From contig JAISYD010000125.1 in assembly GCA_031270145.1 (NCBI GenBank), forward strand, positions 1 to 14,530: a stretch of 14,530 nt of DNA. Reading direction: 5' to 3'. The stretch comes from Planctomycetota bacterium. Its GTDB lineage: Bacteria > Planctomycetota > SZUA-567. Positions 1-6,508 of the stretch are shown here, in pieces. Under the pieces are notes generated by a model. That model had not been told where the DNA came from. It saw only the letters and a program-made list of their open reading frames with translations, and did not search any database. Made by a program: the position numbers and the translations under genes. Numbering within the stretch: position 1 is the first letter of the stretch; each line of letters starts with the position of its first letter.

Positions 1-1010
1 CCGATATCCAGGCAGAATTTGCTGTCGTCCGACAGGGGGTCGGCCACGGCGTCGCCGCCGTACAGCATCGGCTCGATTACCCGTTGTACCCGCGGCTCTT
101 TCAGCCGCTCCAGAAGCGAGTCGATATGGGTGTCCCGCCGCTTCATCAGGGCGTCGGCCGCGCCGTCGATATGCTCGCCGGTCACGGGTAGCGAATGGTC
201 GCCGCCGAGATCGTCCTCCACCGCCTGCCGAGCCAGGGCGTTCACCAGCCAGGGCTGCCCCTCCGTCCAATGCCAGGCGCGTTCGATCGCCTCCGGTTCG
301 AAGATTTGTCCGGTGGCGTCGGTGTGCTGCCGGTAGAGCGCGGCGATTTGCTTCGCGGTGAAATTGCCGAGGGTCAGGGCCTTGGTTACGATGTTGAAGG
401 GGCTAGCCGATCCCGGCGTCTCGCCGTCCGGCCGGATCCGCGCCTTGAAGTCCCGGATGTCCCGCATCCCCACCAGGGCTATCGACCAGGGAAAAGGGGC
501 AGCGTCGCGATTGACGTAGCCGTCCCGCAACTGCCGAAGGAAGGTGATCAATGGCTGGCCGGACAGGCAGTCGGCTTCGTCGAAGAAGATGACCAGCGGC
601 TTGTCGAGCGCCAGGCACAGATTCATCAGGCTCATGCCGACCGCCACCGATGGATTCGGATCGGGGGATTCGGGTTGCTGCTCGCGCAACTTCCGCACAG
701 AGGAACGTTTCAGCGCCAGTTTCAATACCGAAAGGAGGGAAGCCGTACTTTTTTCCGCTTCGCGCATCTCCTGCAGCGTCTCCAGCGAACAATAGAGCGC
801 GTAATGCCGGCCTTCGGCGTTGATTTCCCGCGTCAACGCCCGCAGGAGCGTGGTCTTCCCGGATTGCCGGGCGGCGTGGATGACGAAATACTGTTTCCGC
901 TCGACCAGTTGACGCGCCTCCGGCAGGCGATCAACGGCGGGAAGCATGTAATGTTCGCCGGGAACGCAGGGACCGGCGACATTGAAATACTTCGGTACGA
1001 TTGGTTCCAT
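1..1010 (-). CDS. AAA-type ATP-binding protein (partial, C-terminus off the left edge)
   Basis: The first 336 residues of a P-loop ATPase are visible; the frame is open to the window edge. After a short N-terminal segment (PKYFNVAGPC, then HYMLP) comes a Walker A motif, ARQSGKTT, at residues 47-54. The Walker B strand is LVIFFDEAD at 139-147, with acidic D144 and E145. The rest looks like the helical lid of AAA/STAND-like ATPases. The ATG at 1010 is preceded by GGAGG with an 8-base spacer and by a near-consensus promoter about 50 bases upstream of it. Proteins with this opening and Walker A context are widespread, annotated only as ATP-binding or AAA-like domain proteins, and no substrate is known to me. 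It lies in the same orientation as the MnmE-like gene but has its own promoter. The C-terminal part, which might name the function, is missing. ATPase fold is near certain; role is unknown. Confidence 0.85.
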   Translation of the reverse strand, partial: MEPIVPKYFNVAGPCVPGEHYMLPAVDRLPEARQLVERKQYFVIHAARQSGKTTLLRALTREINAEGRHYALYCSLETLQEMREAEKSTASLLSVLKLALKRSSVRKLREQQPESPDPNPSVAVGMSLMNLCLALDKPLVIFFDEADCLSGQPLITFLRQLRDGYVNRDAAPFPWSIALVGMRDIRDFKARIRPDGETPGSASPFNIVTKALTLGNFTAKQIAALYRQHTDATGQIFEPEAIERAWHWTEGQPWLVNALARQAVEDDLGGDHSLPVTGEHIDGAADALMKRRDTHIDSLLERLKEPRVQRVIEPMLYGGDAVADPLSDDSKFCLDI

Positions 1011-1321
1011 GTCCCGCGCCTCCGCTGGCTGCGAACGGCCGGAAACGGCCGGCTTCCGGAAGACGGCATTATACCGCCAGGCCGGCCGGAAAACAATCGG
1101 CTTGGCGCGGGCGGACCGGGAGTGGCGCGAGACGGGGGGTGTGAGGAGGACATCTTCTTCCGGCGGCGGCCACGACCATAGCCAAGGCCAACGTCAGCGG
1201 ATGCGCCGGCCGCAATCGGCGGTGATTTCAATGCAGTTGCCTCCTATTTCGTCGGCGGCTTGAAGAACGCGGATACTCGGCGTATCGGTTCTATCCCTTC
1301 CATCAGTCGCGTACCGCGGGT
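1011..1321. other. Intergenic region between the AAA ATPase and the MnmE-like GTPase
   Basis: This 311-base gap holds the ATPase promoter (1068-1096) and its leader. No RNA gene or clear terminator was seen. Short open frames exist on the minus strand, and an AGGAGG lies before a TTG at 1231. The peptides are low-complexity Arg/Pro/Ser and the frame simply runs on across the ATPase gene, so I do not call a gene. Confidence 0.5.
1068..1096 (-). promoter_or_regulatory. Sigma-70-type promoter of the AAA ATPase gene
   Basis: Read on the minus strand, TTGTTT (1096-1091) is followed after exactly 17 bases by a perfect TATAAT (1073-1068). Transcription would start near 1061, giving a leader of about 50 bases before the ATG at 1010. 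The match and spacing are good for such GC-rich DNA. No start site has been measured. Confidence 0.6.
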
Positions 1322-2326
1322 TCAGCCGCCAGGCGCCGCCGCCGCCCCGCCTCCCCAAAGGCGGAAGGCCGCCGGTCCCATCCTTTCCGCCGCGTCGCCG
1401 CCGGGCAGGGAGCAGAGGCGGACCTGGTCGGCCCCGGGGAAATGCCTTTTCCATGGCTCGCCCTCCAGCCGCGCCGGCAGGTCCGACTTGTTAAGCGCCA
1501 CCAATACCGGTGCCCGCCCCGTCGTCAGGCCGGCCGTCAGCGCCGCCGCGTACTCGGCTTCCGCCCCCCACGGCCGGGAGGCGTCGCAGACAAAGACCAC
1601 CGCCTCGGCCAGCCGGAGCCGCTCCCCGGCCCGCTTCCCCGCTTCCCGGTCCAGCCCGACGGCGGCGGCGGCGAAGCCGGGCAAATCTTCCACCAAAGCC
1701 GCGAAGCCCCCCAAGTCCACCATTTCATCCACCACGTCGCGAGTGGCGCCGGCCTCCTCGTGGACAAAGGCCCGCTCCTGGCCGGCCAGGCGGTTGAGGA
1801 GGCTGCTTTTGCCGACATTGGGCGGCCCGGCCAACACCAGCCGGCGCGGCGTCAGCAGTTGCGCCGGGAAAGGCGCCTGGCCGGCCCGAAATTCCAGTAC
1901 GGCGGCGGCTTGATCCCGGGTGAGGCAGGCGGCCAGCAACGGATCCAGCGGCGCGTCCACCTCCCCCGGCCGGGCGGCGAACCACTCCGAATCGGGCTTG
2001 AACGGCTTGAACCCTTGCTTTTCCAGATAGTTGCCAATATTTCGGCAAATAAGCGGGCCGCCGTGGCTAGTCAAAACCCGCATGCCGTCCTCCGGCTTCG
2101 CCAGCATCGCCTCGTCCAAAATCAAACCAGCCTCGTCCCGCAGCCAGCCATAGGATAATTCGTTTAGACGCAATCGGTTGCGTTGAAGCAGCTTTTTTTT
2201 GCCGCCCAGCCGCAGATCCAGGGCCGCGGCTAGGGCGTCCTCCCCGCCATAAATCTGGAATATGCCGATGGCGCCGGTTCCGTCGCAACTCGCCTGGATA
2301 AAGATGGTTGGGCTTGCTTCAGCCAT
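1322..2326 (-). CDS. Short MnmE/TrmE-like GTPase lacking the C-terminal Cys motif
   Basis: A 334-residue protein with the MnmE layout but about 120 residues shorter than typical MnmE (about 450). Residues 1-110 resemble the N-terminal TrmE domain, with an HGG motif in the place expected for MnmE. The G domain is clear: G1 GPPNVGKSS (167-175), G2-like GATRD (193-197), G3 DLPGF (214-218) and G4 NKSD (279-282). MnmE makes the 5-carboxymethylaminomethyl group on wobble uridine of tRNAs with MnmG. It needs a C-terminal C-[IV]-G-K Cys and has DTAG at G3. Here the Cys motif and most of the C-terminal helical domain are absent, and G3 is DLPG. The ATG at 2326 has GAGGAA 7 bases upstream. It is more likely a paralogue with a changed role than a working MnmE. 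G-domain identity is firm; tRNA modification is doubtful. Confidence 0.8.
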   Translation of the reverse strand: MAEASPTIFIQASCDGTGAIGIFQIYGGEDALAAALDLRLGGKKKLLQRNRLRLNELSYGWLRDEAGLILDEAMLAKPEDGMRVLTSHGGPLICRNIGNYLEKQGFKPFKPDSEWFAARPGEVDAPLDPLLAACLTRDQAAAVLEFRAGQAPFPAQLLTPRRLVLAGPPNVGKSSLLNRLAGQERAFVHEEAGATRDVVDEMVDLGGFAALVEDLPGFAAAAVGLDREAGKRAGERLRLAEAVVFVCDASRPWGAEAEYAAALTAGLTTGRAPVLVALNKSDLPARLEGEPWKRHFPGADQVRLCSLPGGDAAERMGPAAFRLWGGGAAAAPGG

Positions 2327-2396
2327 GCCGCTTCCTCATTCCGGCCCGCCTTTGCATACTCCGGAAAAAGTTGCTCCCCTGTCCGGACCGGCCTCT

Positions 2397-2424
2397 TTTG
2401 TAAAGAAATCCGCCGCTTTGTCAA
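2397..2424 (-). promoter_or_regulatory. Probable promoter of the MnmE-like GTPase gene
   Basis: On the minus strand a perfect -35 hexamer TTGACA (2424-2419) is followed after 16 bases by TACAAA (2402-2397), a 4/6 match to the -10 consensus. Initiation near 2390 would leave a leader of about 64 bases. The -10 is weak, so the promoter may depend on a regulator. A perfect inverted repeat spans it. Confidence 0.45.
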
Positions 2425-2433
2425 TTTCTTTAC
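2400..2433. repeat. Perfect 10-bp inverted repeat, operator candidate
   Basis: GTAAAGAAAT (2400-2409) and its exact reverse complement ATTTCTTTAC (2424-2433) are separated by 14 bases, centre to centre 24 bp. The arms are AT-rich within GC-rich DNA. They touch both hexamers of the predicted minus-strand promoter, which suits a dimeric repressor site. A transcribed hairpin is possible but less fitting, because most of it lies upstream of the predicted start. Confidence 0.5.
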
Positions 2434-2497
2434 TGCCGTCCAAACACCCGGTTAAAAAAAAGCCGGCCGGGCAGCGGTGGTCGGGTCAAAAAAAATC

Positions 2498-2526
2498 TTG
2501 ACTCCACAATATGCGGGGTCTATGAT
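2498..2526 (+). promoter_or_regulatory. Sigma-70-type promoter of the nrdR-nrdD-nrdG operon
   Basis: TTGACT (2498-2503), a 17-base spacer, and TATGAT (2521-2526) each differ from consensus by one base. A run of eight A residues (2488-2495) just upstream could act as an UP element. Transcription would start near 2533, about 183 bases before the nrdR ATG. Two NrdR-box-like sites overlap the spacer and the start region. Confidence 0.7.
2505..2518. promoter_or_regulatory. NrdR box 1 (in the promoter spacer)
   Basis: CACAATATGCGGGG has a left half identical to the NrdR-box half site CACWATAT; the right half is poor. It lies between the -35 and -10 hexamers. Its centre (2511.5) is exactly 31 bp from that of the second box, the three-turn spacing known for paired NrdR boxes. 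The pairing gives most of the confidence. Confidence 0.6.
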
Positions 2527-2535
2527 CCATTTAGC

Positions 2536-2549
2536 CACTAACGCTAGTG
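2536..2549. promoter_or_regulatory. NrdR box 2 (at the transcription start)
   Basis: CACTAACGCTAGTG is a near-perfect palindrome (12 of 14 positions). Both arms fit the NrdR-box ends CACWA and TWGTG; only the central four bases (ACGC) depart from the usual TATA. It lies just downstream of the predicted start, where bound NrdR would block initiation or early elongation. This would give autorepression of nrdR and control of nrdDG. Confidence 0.65.
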
Positions 2550-2715
2550 AGCGGGATGGTTTTCCCGTTTGCGGTTATGCTGGAAACATTGGTTGGAGTT
2601 TGAGTTAGGATCCAAGGCGCCGGCTGTTTCCGGTGAATGAAAAACGACTTTTTGAAGTCGGAAGGGGTGGTTTCGCGCTAGCGCTATTTTCGCTTCCGGT
2701 TGAAGGGCGTTTGGC
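2550..2715 (+). other. 5' leader of nrdR
   Basis: About 165 bases of untranslated leader without a convincing reading frame. It contains a short hairpin with arms CGACTT (2645-2650) and AAGTCG (2655-2660) and a 4-base loop. It also has a palindrome GCGCTAGCGC (2675-2684) and a possible stem of CGGGA and TCCCG near 2552-2567. I recognise no riboswitch class. A GAAGGG stretch about 10 bases before the ATG serves as the ribosome site. Confidence 0.35.
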
Positions 2716-3237
2716 ATGCGTTGCCCGTTTTGCAAGATGGATAACGACAAGGTGATCGACACTAGGCTGTCGGACGCTGGCTTGGTTATCCGCCGCCGCC
2801 GGGAATGCTTGACCTGCGGCAAGCGCTTCACCACCCACGAGCGCTTGGAGGAGATGCCGATCCGGGTAATCAAGAAAACCGGGCGGCGCGAACCTTTTGA
2901 GCGGGGCAAAATCCTGAGCGGCGTTCTCAGGGCGGTGGAAAAGCGGCCCCTTTCCATGGAAAGGGCGGAGGAACTGGTGGACGCGCTGGAACGGGAACTC
3001 CTTGACGGCGCGGAGCGGGAGATTTCCACCCAGCGCATCGGCGGCATGGTGATGGCCAGGCTCAGGGCCATGGACGAGGTGGCATATGTCCGCTTCGCCT
3101 CGGTCTACCGCGAATACCAGGCGCTGGACGAGTTCATCCAGGAGATTCAAAAGATATCCGATGGGGATAACGGCAAAAATGCGGAGGCGGCGGCGCCTGG
3201 CGATGGCGGGTCCGCCGCCGACAATGGCCAGATATAG
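2716..3237 (+). CDS. nrdR: Transcriptional repressor NrdR
   Basis: NrdR is the ATP/dATP-sensing repressor of ribonucleotide reductase genes. The N-terminal zinc ribbon is complete, with Cys3, Cys6, Cys31 and Cys34 (CPFC and CLTCGKRF). The basic RRRR (26-29), part of the DNA-binding surface, sits between the Cys pairs. An ATP-cone domain follows at about 49-139, starting around IRVIKKTGRREPFERGKI. At 173 residues it is slightly longer than the usual 150-160, owing to an Ala/Gly/Asp-rich tail after residue 150 that looks disordered. It is the first gene of the operon containing its expected target nrdD. Two NrdR-box-like sites overlap its promoter, so autoregulation is expected. Identity is very secure. 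Confidence 0.97.
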   Translation: MRCPFCKMDNDKVIDTRLSDAGLVIRRRRECLTCGKRFTTHERLEEMPIRVIKKTGRREPFERGKILSGVLRAVEKRPLSMERAEELVDALERELLDGAEREISTQRIGGMVMARLRAMDEVAYVRFASVYREYQALDEFIQEIQKISDGDNGKNAEAAAPGDGGSAADNGQI

Positions 3238-3369
3238 CGCAACTATTTGAAATGCAATACTTTTTAGGCGTTGCGGGAGAAGGCGGAAAAAGCGAAATGT
3301 CCGCCGGTTAAGGGCGCGGGCAGCGCGGACATTGGCGCGCCGGAGCTTGCGGCGCGGTTAGGAGAAAGC
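3238..3369 (+). other. Structured nrdR-nrdD intercistronic region
   Basis: Two strong hairpins can form. AATGTCCGC (3296-3304) pairs perfectly with GCGGACATT (3325-3333) around a 20-base loop. CGCGCCG (3336-3342) pairs with CGGCGCG (3350-3356) around a 7-base loop, ending 5 bases before the nrdD ribosome site. A wider pair, CGCAAC (3238-3243) and GTTGCG (3270-3275), encloses an AT-rich pocket. Without a U run these are not typical terminators. They could stabilise or tune the nrdD message. The stretch is open in the nrdD frame from a TTG at 3271, so a longer NrdD cannot be fully excluded. Confidence 0.4.
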
Positions 3370-5769
3370 ATGCCGGGCATTGCCGGGGTAATAAAGCGGA
3401 ATGGTTTGGAGGTTCCTTTCGACGTCCAAAAGATCGGCGACGCCATTTTCGCCGCCGCCCGGGCGGTGGGCGGGGAAAACCGTCAATTGGCCGACGACAT
3501 TGCCGGCCTAGTCGCCACCCTGCTGGACAAGCGCTACGCCGCCGGCGGTACGCCCGGCATCGAGGACATCCAAGACATGGTGGAAAAGGCCCTGATCGAG
3601 ACCGGGCACGCCAAAACCGCCAAGGCTTACATCCTGTACCGCCAGCAGCGGGCGCAAACCCGGGCTCGGATGCGGGTCAGGAAGGACTCCCAGGCGGGCG
3701 GCGCCGATTCCACCGACATCCACCTCCTGGTGGATCCGGGGAGTCGGGCCGAGTACTTCCAATGGGATCGCGCCCGTATAACCAAGGCCCTGGTCCGGGA
3801 GGCGGAGCTGGACGAGGCCGAGGCCGGCTCGATCGCCAAGGCGGTCGAGCGCCGGGTGCTGGCCTCGGGCCTCAGCCGCATATCCACCGGCCTGATCCGC
3901 GAATTGGCCGACAACGAGCTGTTCGAGCGGGGCTTCCAGAAGTCGCTGGAGCGGCAGGCGGTGATCGGCCTGCCCAAGTACGACATCGAGCGGCTCATCG
4001 TCTCCAAATCCAAGGAAAACTCCAACATCGCGGCCAACAACCCGGAGGCCATCAACCTGGCCATCGCCGAGACGACCCTGAAGCAGTACGCCCTGCGGGA
4101 GATATTCTCGCCCGAGGTGGCCGACGCCCACCGGAACGGCATGATCCACCTTCACGATCTGGGCTACCCCACCCGGGTTTACTGCTCCTCCCATTCGCTC
4201 GAATACCTGAAAAAATACGGTCTGCAACTGGAAAACCTGGACACCAGCTCCGCCCCGGCCAAGCACGCCCGCACCCTGACCGGCCATCTCAACACCTTCC
4301 TCGCTTCCATGCAGGCTTATTACGCCGGCGCCCTCGGAGTGGCCTACATCAACATCATGTACGCCCCGCTGGTTGAGGGGATGTCCGACGCGGAAATGCG
4401 CCAGGAGGCGCAGCACCTGATCTTCTCCTCCAGCCAGAACGCCTTTTCCCGCGGCGGCCAGACCCTGTTCCTCGACTTCAACATCCACACCGGCATCCCC
4501 GCCTACCTGAAGAAAATCCGGGCCATCGGGCCGGGCGGCAAATACCTCGAGCGGACCTACGGGGATTTTTCCGCCGCCGCCACCCGCTTCACCCGGGCCA
4601 TGCTGGACGTCTGGGCCGGCGGCGACCAATACGGCCACGTCTTCGCCTTTCCCAAGTGCGACTTCCACGTCAACCACGAGACCTTCGAGGATCCGGACCA
4701 GCTCGAAATCTACAATTACGCCTGCGAAATCGCGGCCAGGAACGGCACTCCCTACTTCATTTTCGACCGGGACGAGGTCACCCTCTCGGCCTGTTGCCGG
4801 CTGCGGACGGTGATCGAGGACGCCCACATGATCCAGCATCCCGAGTCGATGCGCTTCTGCGGCTTCCAGAACGTGACCATCAACCTGCCGCAATGCGCCT
4901 ACCGGGCCGGGCGCGGCAACTACGCCAAGGTCTTCGCCGAGATCGAGCGGGCGCTGGACGTCTGCGTCAAGGCCCACCTCCAGAAGAAGGATTTCGCCCG
5001 CCTCCTCATGTCCGGCCCCTCGATGCCGCTCTGGCAGATCGGCAAGCTGGCGGCCGACGGCCGGCCCTACGTGGACCTCGACCAGGCCACCTACATCGTC
5101 GGCGTCATCGGCCTCAACGAATGCCTCGCCTACCTGACCGGCAGGGAGTTGCACGAGGACGCCGAGTCGCTCCGGCTTGGCGTGCGGATCATCTCCTACC
5201 TCTATTTCTGCATCAAGGAGGCGGGCCGCCGGCACGGCATGAAGATCACCATCGAGGAGTCGCCGGCCGAGTCGGCCGCCCGCCGCCTGGCGAAGATCGA
5301 CATGAAGCGCTACCCCGACGCCCTGGACTTCCTGCGCGGCGACTTGGCGGGCGACGAGGTCTACTACACCAACTCCGTCCACCTCCGCCCCGACGCCGGC
5401 GACGGCATCGTCGACCGGATCGTCAAGCAGGCCAAGTTCCACAGCCTGATCGAGTCGGGGGCCATCATCCACGCCTTCGTGGGCGAGTCGCGCCCGTCGG
5501 CCGGCGCCATCGCCGCCCTGGTGCGCAAGACCTTCGAGAAGACCAAGGCGGCCCAGCTCACCATCAGCCCGGAGTTCACCATCTGCCGCTCCTGCCACCG
5601 GGTCGGCGCCGGCATCAGCCAGAAGTGCCCGCATTGCGGCGCCGCCAATCTCCCGGACATCGTCCGGGTGGACGGGACGGAGCGGCCGGCCGGCGCCTGG
5701 AGCCGTGACGCCTTGGCCGAATTCGATCCGGCGGAGGTGGAGCTGGCCGCCGCCGGTTGCGGGGATTAG
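3370..5769 (+). CDS. nrdD: Anaerobic (class III) ribonucleoside-triphosphate reductase
   Basis: A 799-residue glycyl-radical enzyme that reduces ribonucleotides to deoxyribonucleotides without oxygen. Residues 5-95 form an ATP cone (GVIKRNGLEVPFDVQKIGDAI), the allosteric site. The barrel follows, with Cys272 in a CSSHSLEYL motif and a Cys475-Cys476-Arg motif likely to carry the thiyl radical. A TINLP strand comes shortly after. A C-terminal zinc site uses Cys739, Cys742, Cys753 and Cys756. The glycyl-radical loop reads RVDGTERP, making Gly769 the radical residue, but the usual Tyr after the Gly is Thr. I chose the ATG at 3370 because GGAG lies 5 bases upstream and the ATP cone begins at once; an upstream TTG at 3271 would add 33 residues of non-conserved sequence. 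nrdG follows after 3 bases. Confidence 0.95.
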   Translation: MPGIAGVIKRNGLEVPFDVQKIGDAIFAAARAVGGENRQLADDIAGLVATLLDKRYAAGGTPGIEDIQDMVEKALIETGHAKTAKAYILYRQQRAQTRARMRVRKDSQAGGADSTDIHLLVDPGSRAEYFQWDRARITKALVREAELDEAEAGSIAKAVERRVLASGLSRISTGLIRELADNELFERGFQKSLERQAVIGLPKYDIERLIVSKSKENSNIAANNPEAINLAIAETTLKQYALREIFSPEVADAHRNGMIHLHDLGYPTRVYCSSHSLEYLKKYGLQLENLDTSSAPAKHARTLTGHLNTFLASMQAYYAGALGVAYINIMYAPLVEGMSDAEMRQEAQHLIFSSSQNAFSRGGQTLFLDFNIHTGIPAYLKKIRAIGPGGKYLERTYGDFSAAATRFTRAMLDVWAGGDQYGHVFAFPKCDFHVNHETFEDPDQLEIYNYACEIAARNGTPYFIFDRDEVTLSACCRLRTVIEDAHMIQHPESMRFCGFQNVTINLPQCAYRAGRGNYAKVFAEIERALDVCVKAHLQKKDFARLLMSGPSMPLWQIGKLAADGRPYVDLDQATYIVGVIGLNECLAYLTGRELHEDAESLRLGVRIISYLYFCIKEAGRRHGMKITIEESPAESAARRLAKIDMKRYPDALDFLRGDLAGDEVYYTNSVHLRPDAGDGIVDRIVKQAKFHSLIESGAIIHAFVGESRPSAGAIAALVRKTFEKTKAAQLTISPEFTICRSCHRVGAGISQKCPHCGAANLPDIVRVDGTERPAGAWSRDALAEFDPAEVELAAAGCGD

Positions 5770-5772
5770 CCG

Positions 5773-6507
5773 ATGCCGGACGGCGGGTTCGATTTGCGGG
5801 GGCTTATCCCCAACTCGCTCCTGGAATGGGAGGATCACGTGGCGGCGGTGGCGGTGGCGGGCGGCTGCAACTTCCGCTGCCCCTTCTGCCACAGTTGGCG
5901 CTACGTCGTCGGCCTGGCGGATCTGGCGCCGCTGGATCCGGAGGGGTTGTTCCGCCTCCTGGAGCGGCAGCGGGGCTGGATCGACGGGGTGGTGTTCACC
6001 GGCGGCGAGCCGACCCTGCAGCCCGGGCTGGCCGGCCTGATCCGCCGCGCCCGCGGCCTGGGGGCGCGGATCAAGCTCCACAGCAACGGCTCCCGCCCCG
6101 GCGTGGCGCGGGAACTGTTGCGCCAGGGGCTGCTGGACTGCCTGGCCCTGGATTACAAGGCGCCGCCGGACCGCCGATTTTTCGCCGCCGCCGGGCTTGG
6201 GCCGGAGCCGCCCGATCCGCTCGGGGCGGTGCGGGAAACGTTTGCGCTGGCGGCGACGGCCCGGGTGGAGCGCGAATATCACACCACCCTGGTGCCCGGG
6301 CTGATCGACGAGGCGGCGTTGGCGGAAATGGGGGAGGCGCTCGAGCCGGGCGGCCTGTGGATCCTCCAGCAATTCGAGAACGGCGACTGTTTGGACCCCG
6401 GCATGGCCTCCGTCGTCCGCTACGGCTCGGAGCGGCTGGAGGGGTTGGCGGCGGCGGCCCGGGCCGCGCACCGGCGGGTGCTTTTGCGGAAAGGGAAATC
6501 GGCATAA
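5773..6507 (+). CDS. nrdG: Anaerobic ribonucleotide reductase activating protein (radical SAM)
   Basis: This protein uses a 4Fe-4S cluster and S-adenosylmethionine to place the glycyl radical on NrdD. The cluster motif CNFRCPFC supplies Cys32, Cys36 and Cys39, and the SAM-contacting GGEP is at 77-80. The N-terminus (GLIPNSLLEWEDHVAAVAVAG) follows the pattern of the NrdG subgroup that starts with a GF/LIPxSL-W segment. At 244 residues it fits the longer NrdG type rather than the roughly 155-residue enteric enzyme. It begins 3 bases after the nrdD stop, so the two are probably translationally coupled. The specific partner is inferred from this adjacency; the radical-SAM activase class is clear. 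Confidence 0.92.
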   Translation: MPDGGFDLRGLIPNSLLEWEDHVAAVAVAGGCNFRCPFCHSWRYVVGLADLAPLDPEGLFRLLERQRGWIDGVVFTGGEPTLQPGLAGLIRRARGLGARIKLHSNGSRPGVARELLRQGLLDCLALDYKAPPDRRFFAAAGLGPEPPDPLGAVRETFALAATARVEREYHTTLVPGLIDEAALAEMGEALEPGGLWILQQFENGDCLDPGMASVVRYGSERLEGLAAAARAAHRRVLLRKGKSA

Positions 6508-6508
6508 C

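Noticed and set aside
195..1181. Plus-strand open frame of 328 codons over the AAA ATPase
   Set aside because: The minus strand has the Walker A and B motifs, a ribosome site and a promoter; the plus-strand product shows no recognisable feature.
1074..1215. Short minus-strand frame with a signal-peptide-like start (LTLALAMVVAAAG)
   Set aside because: No ribosome site at a suitable distance, the mature part is Pro/Arg-rich without pattern, and it ends inside the ATPase promoter spacer; probably chance.
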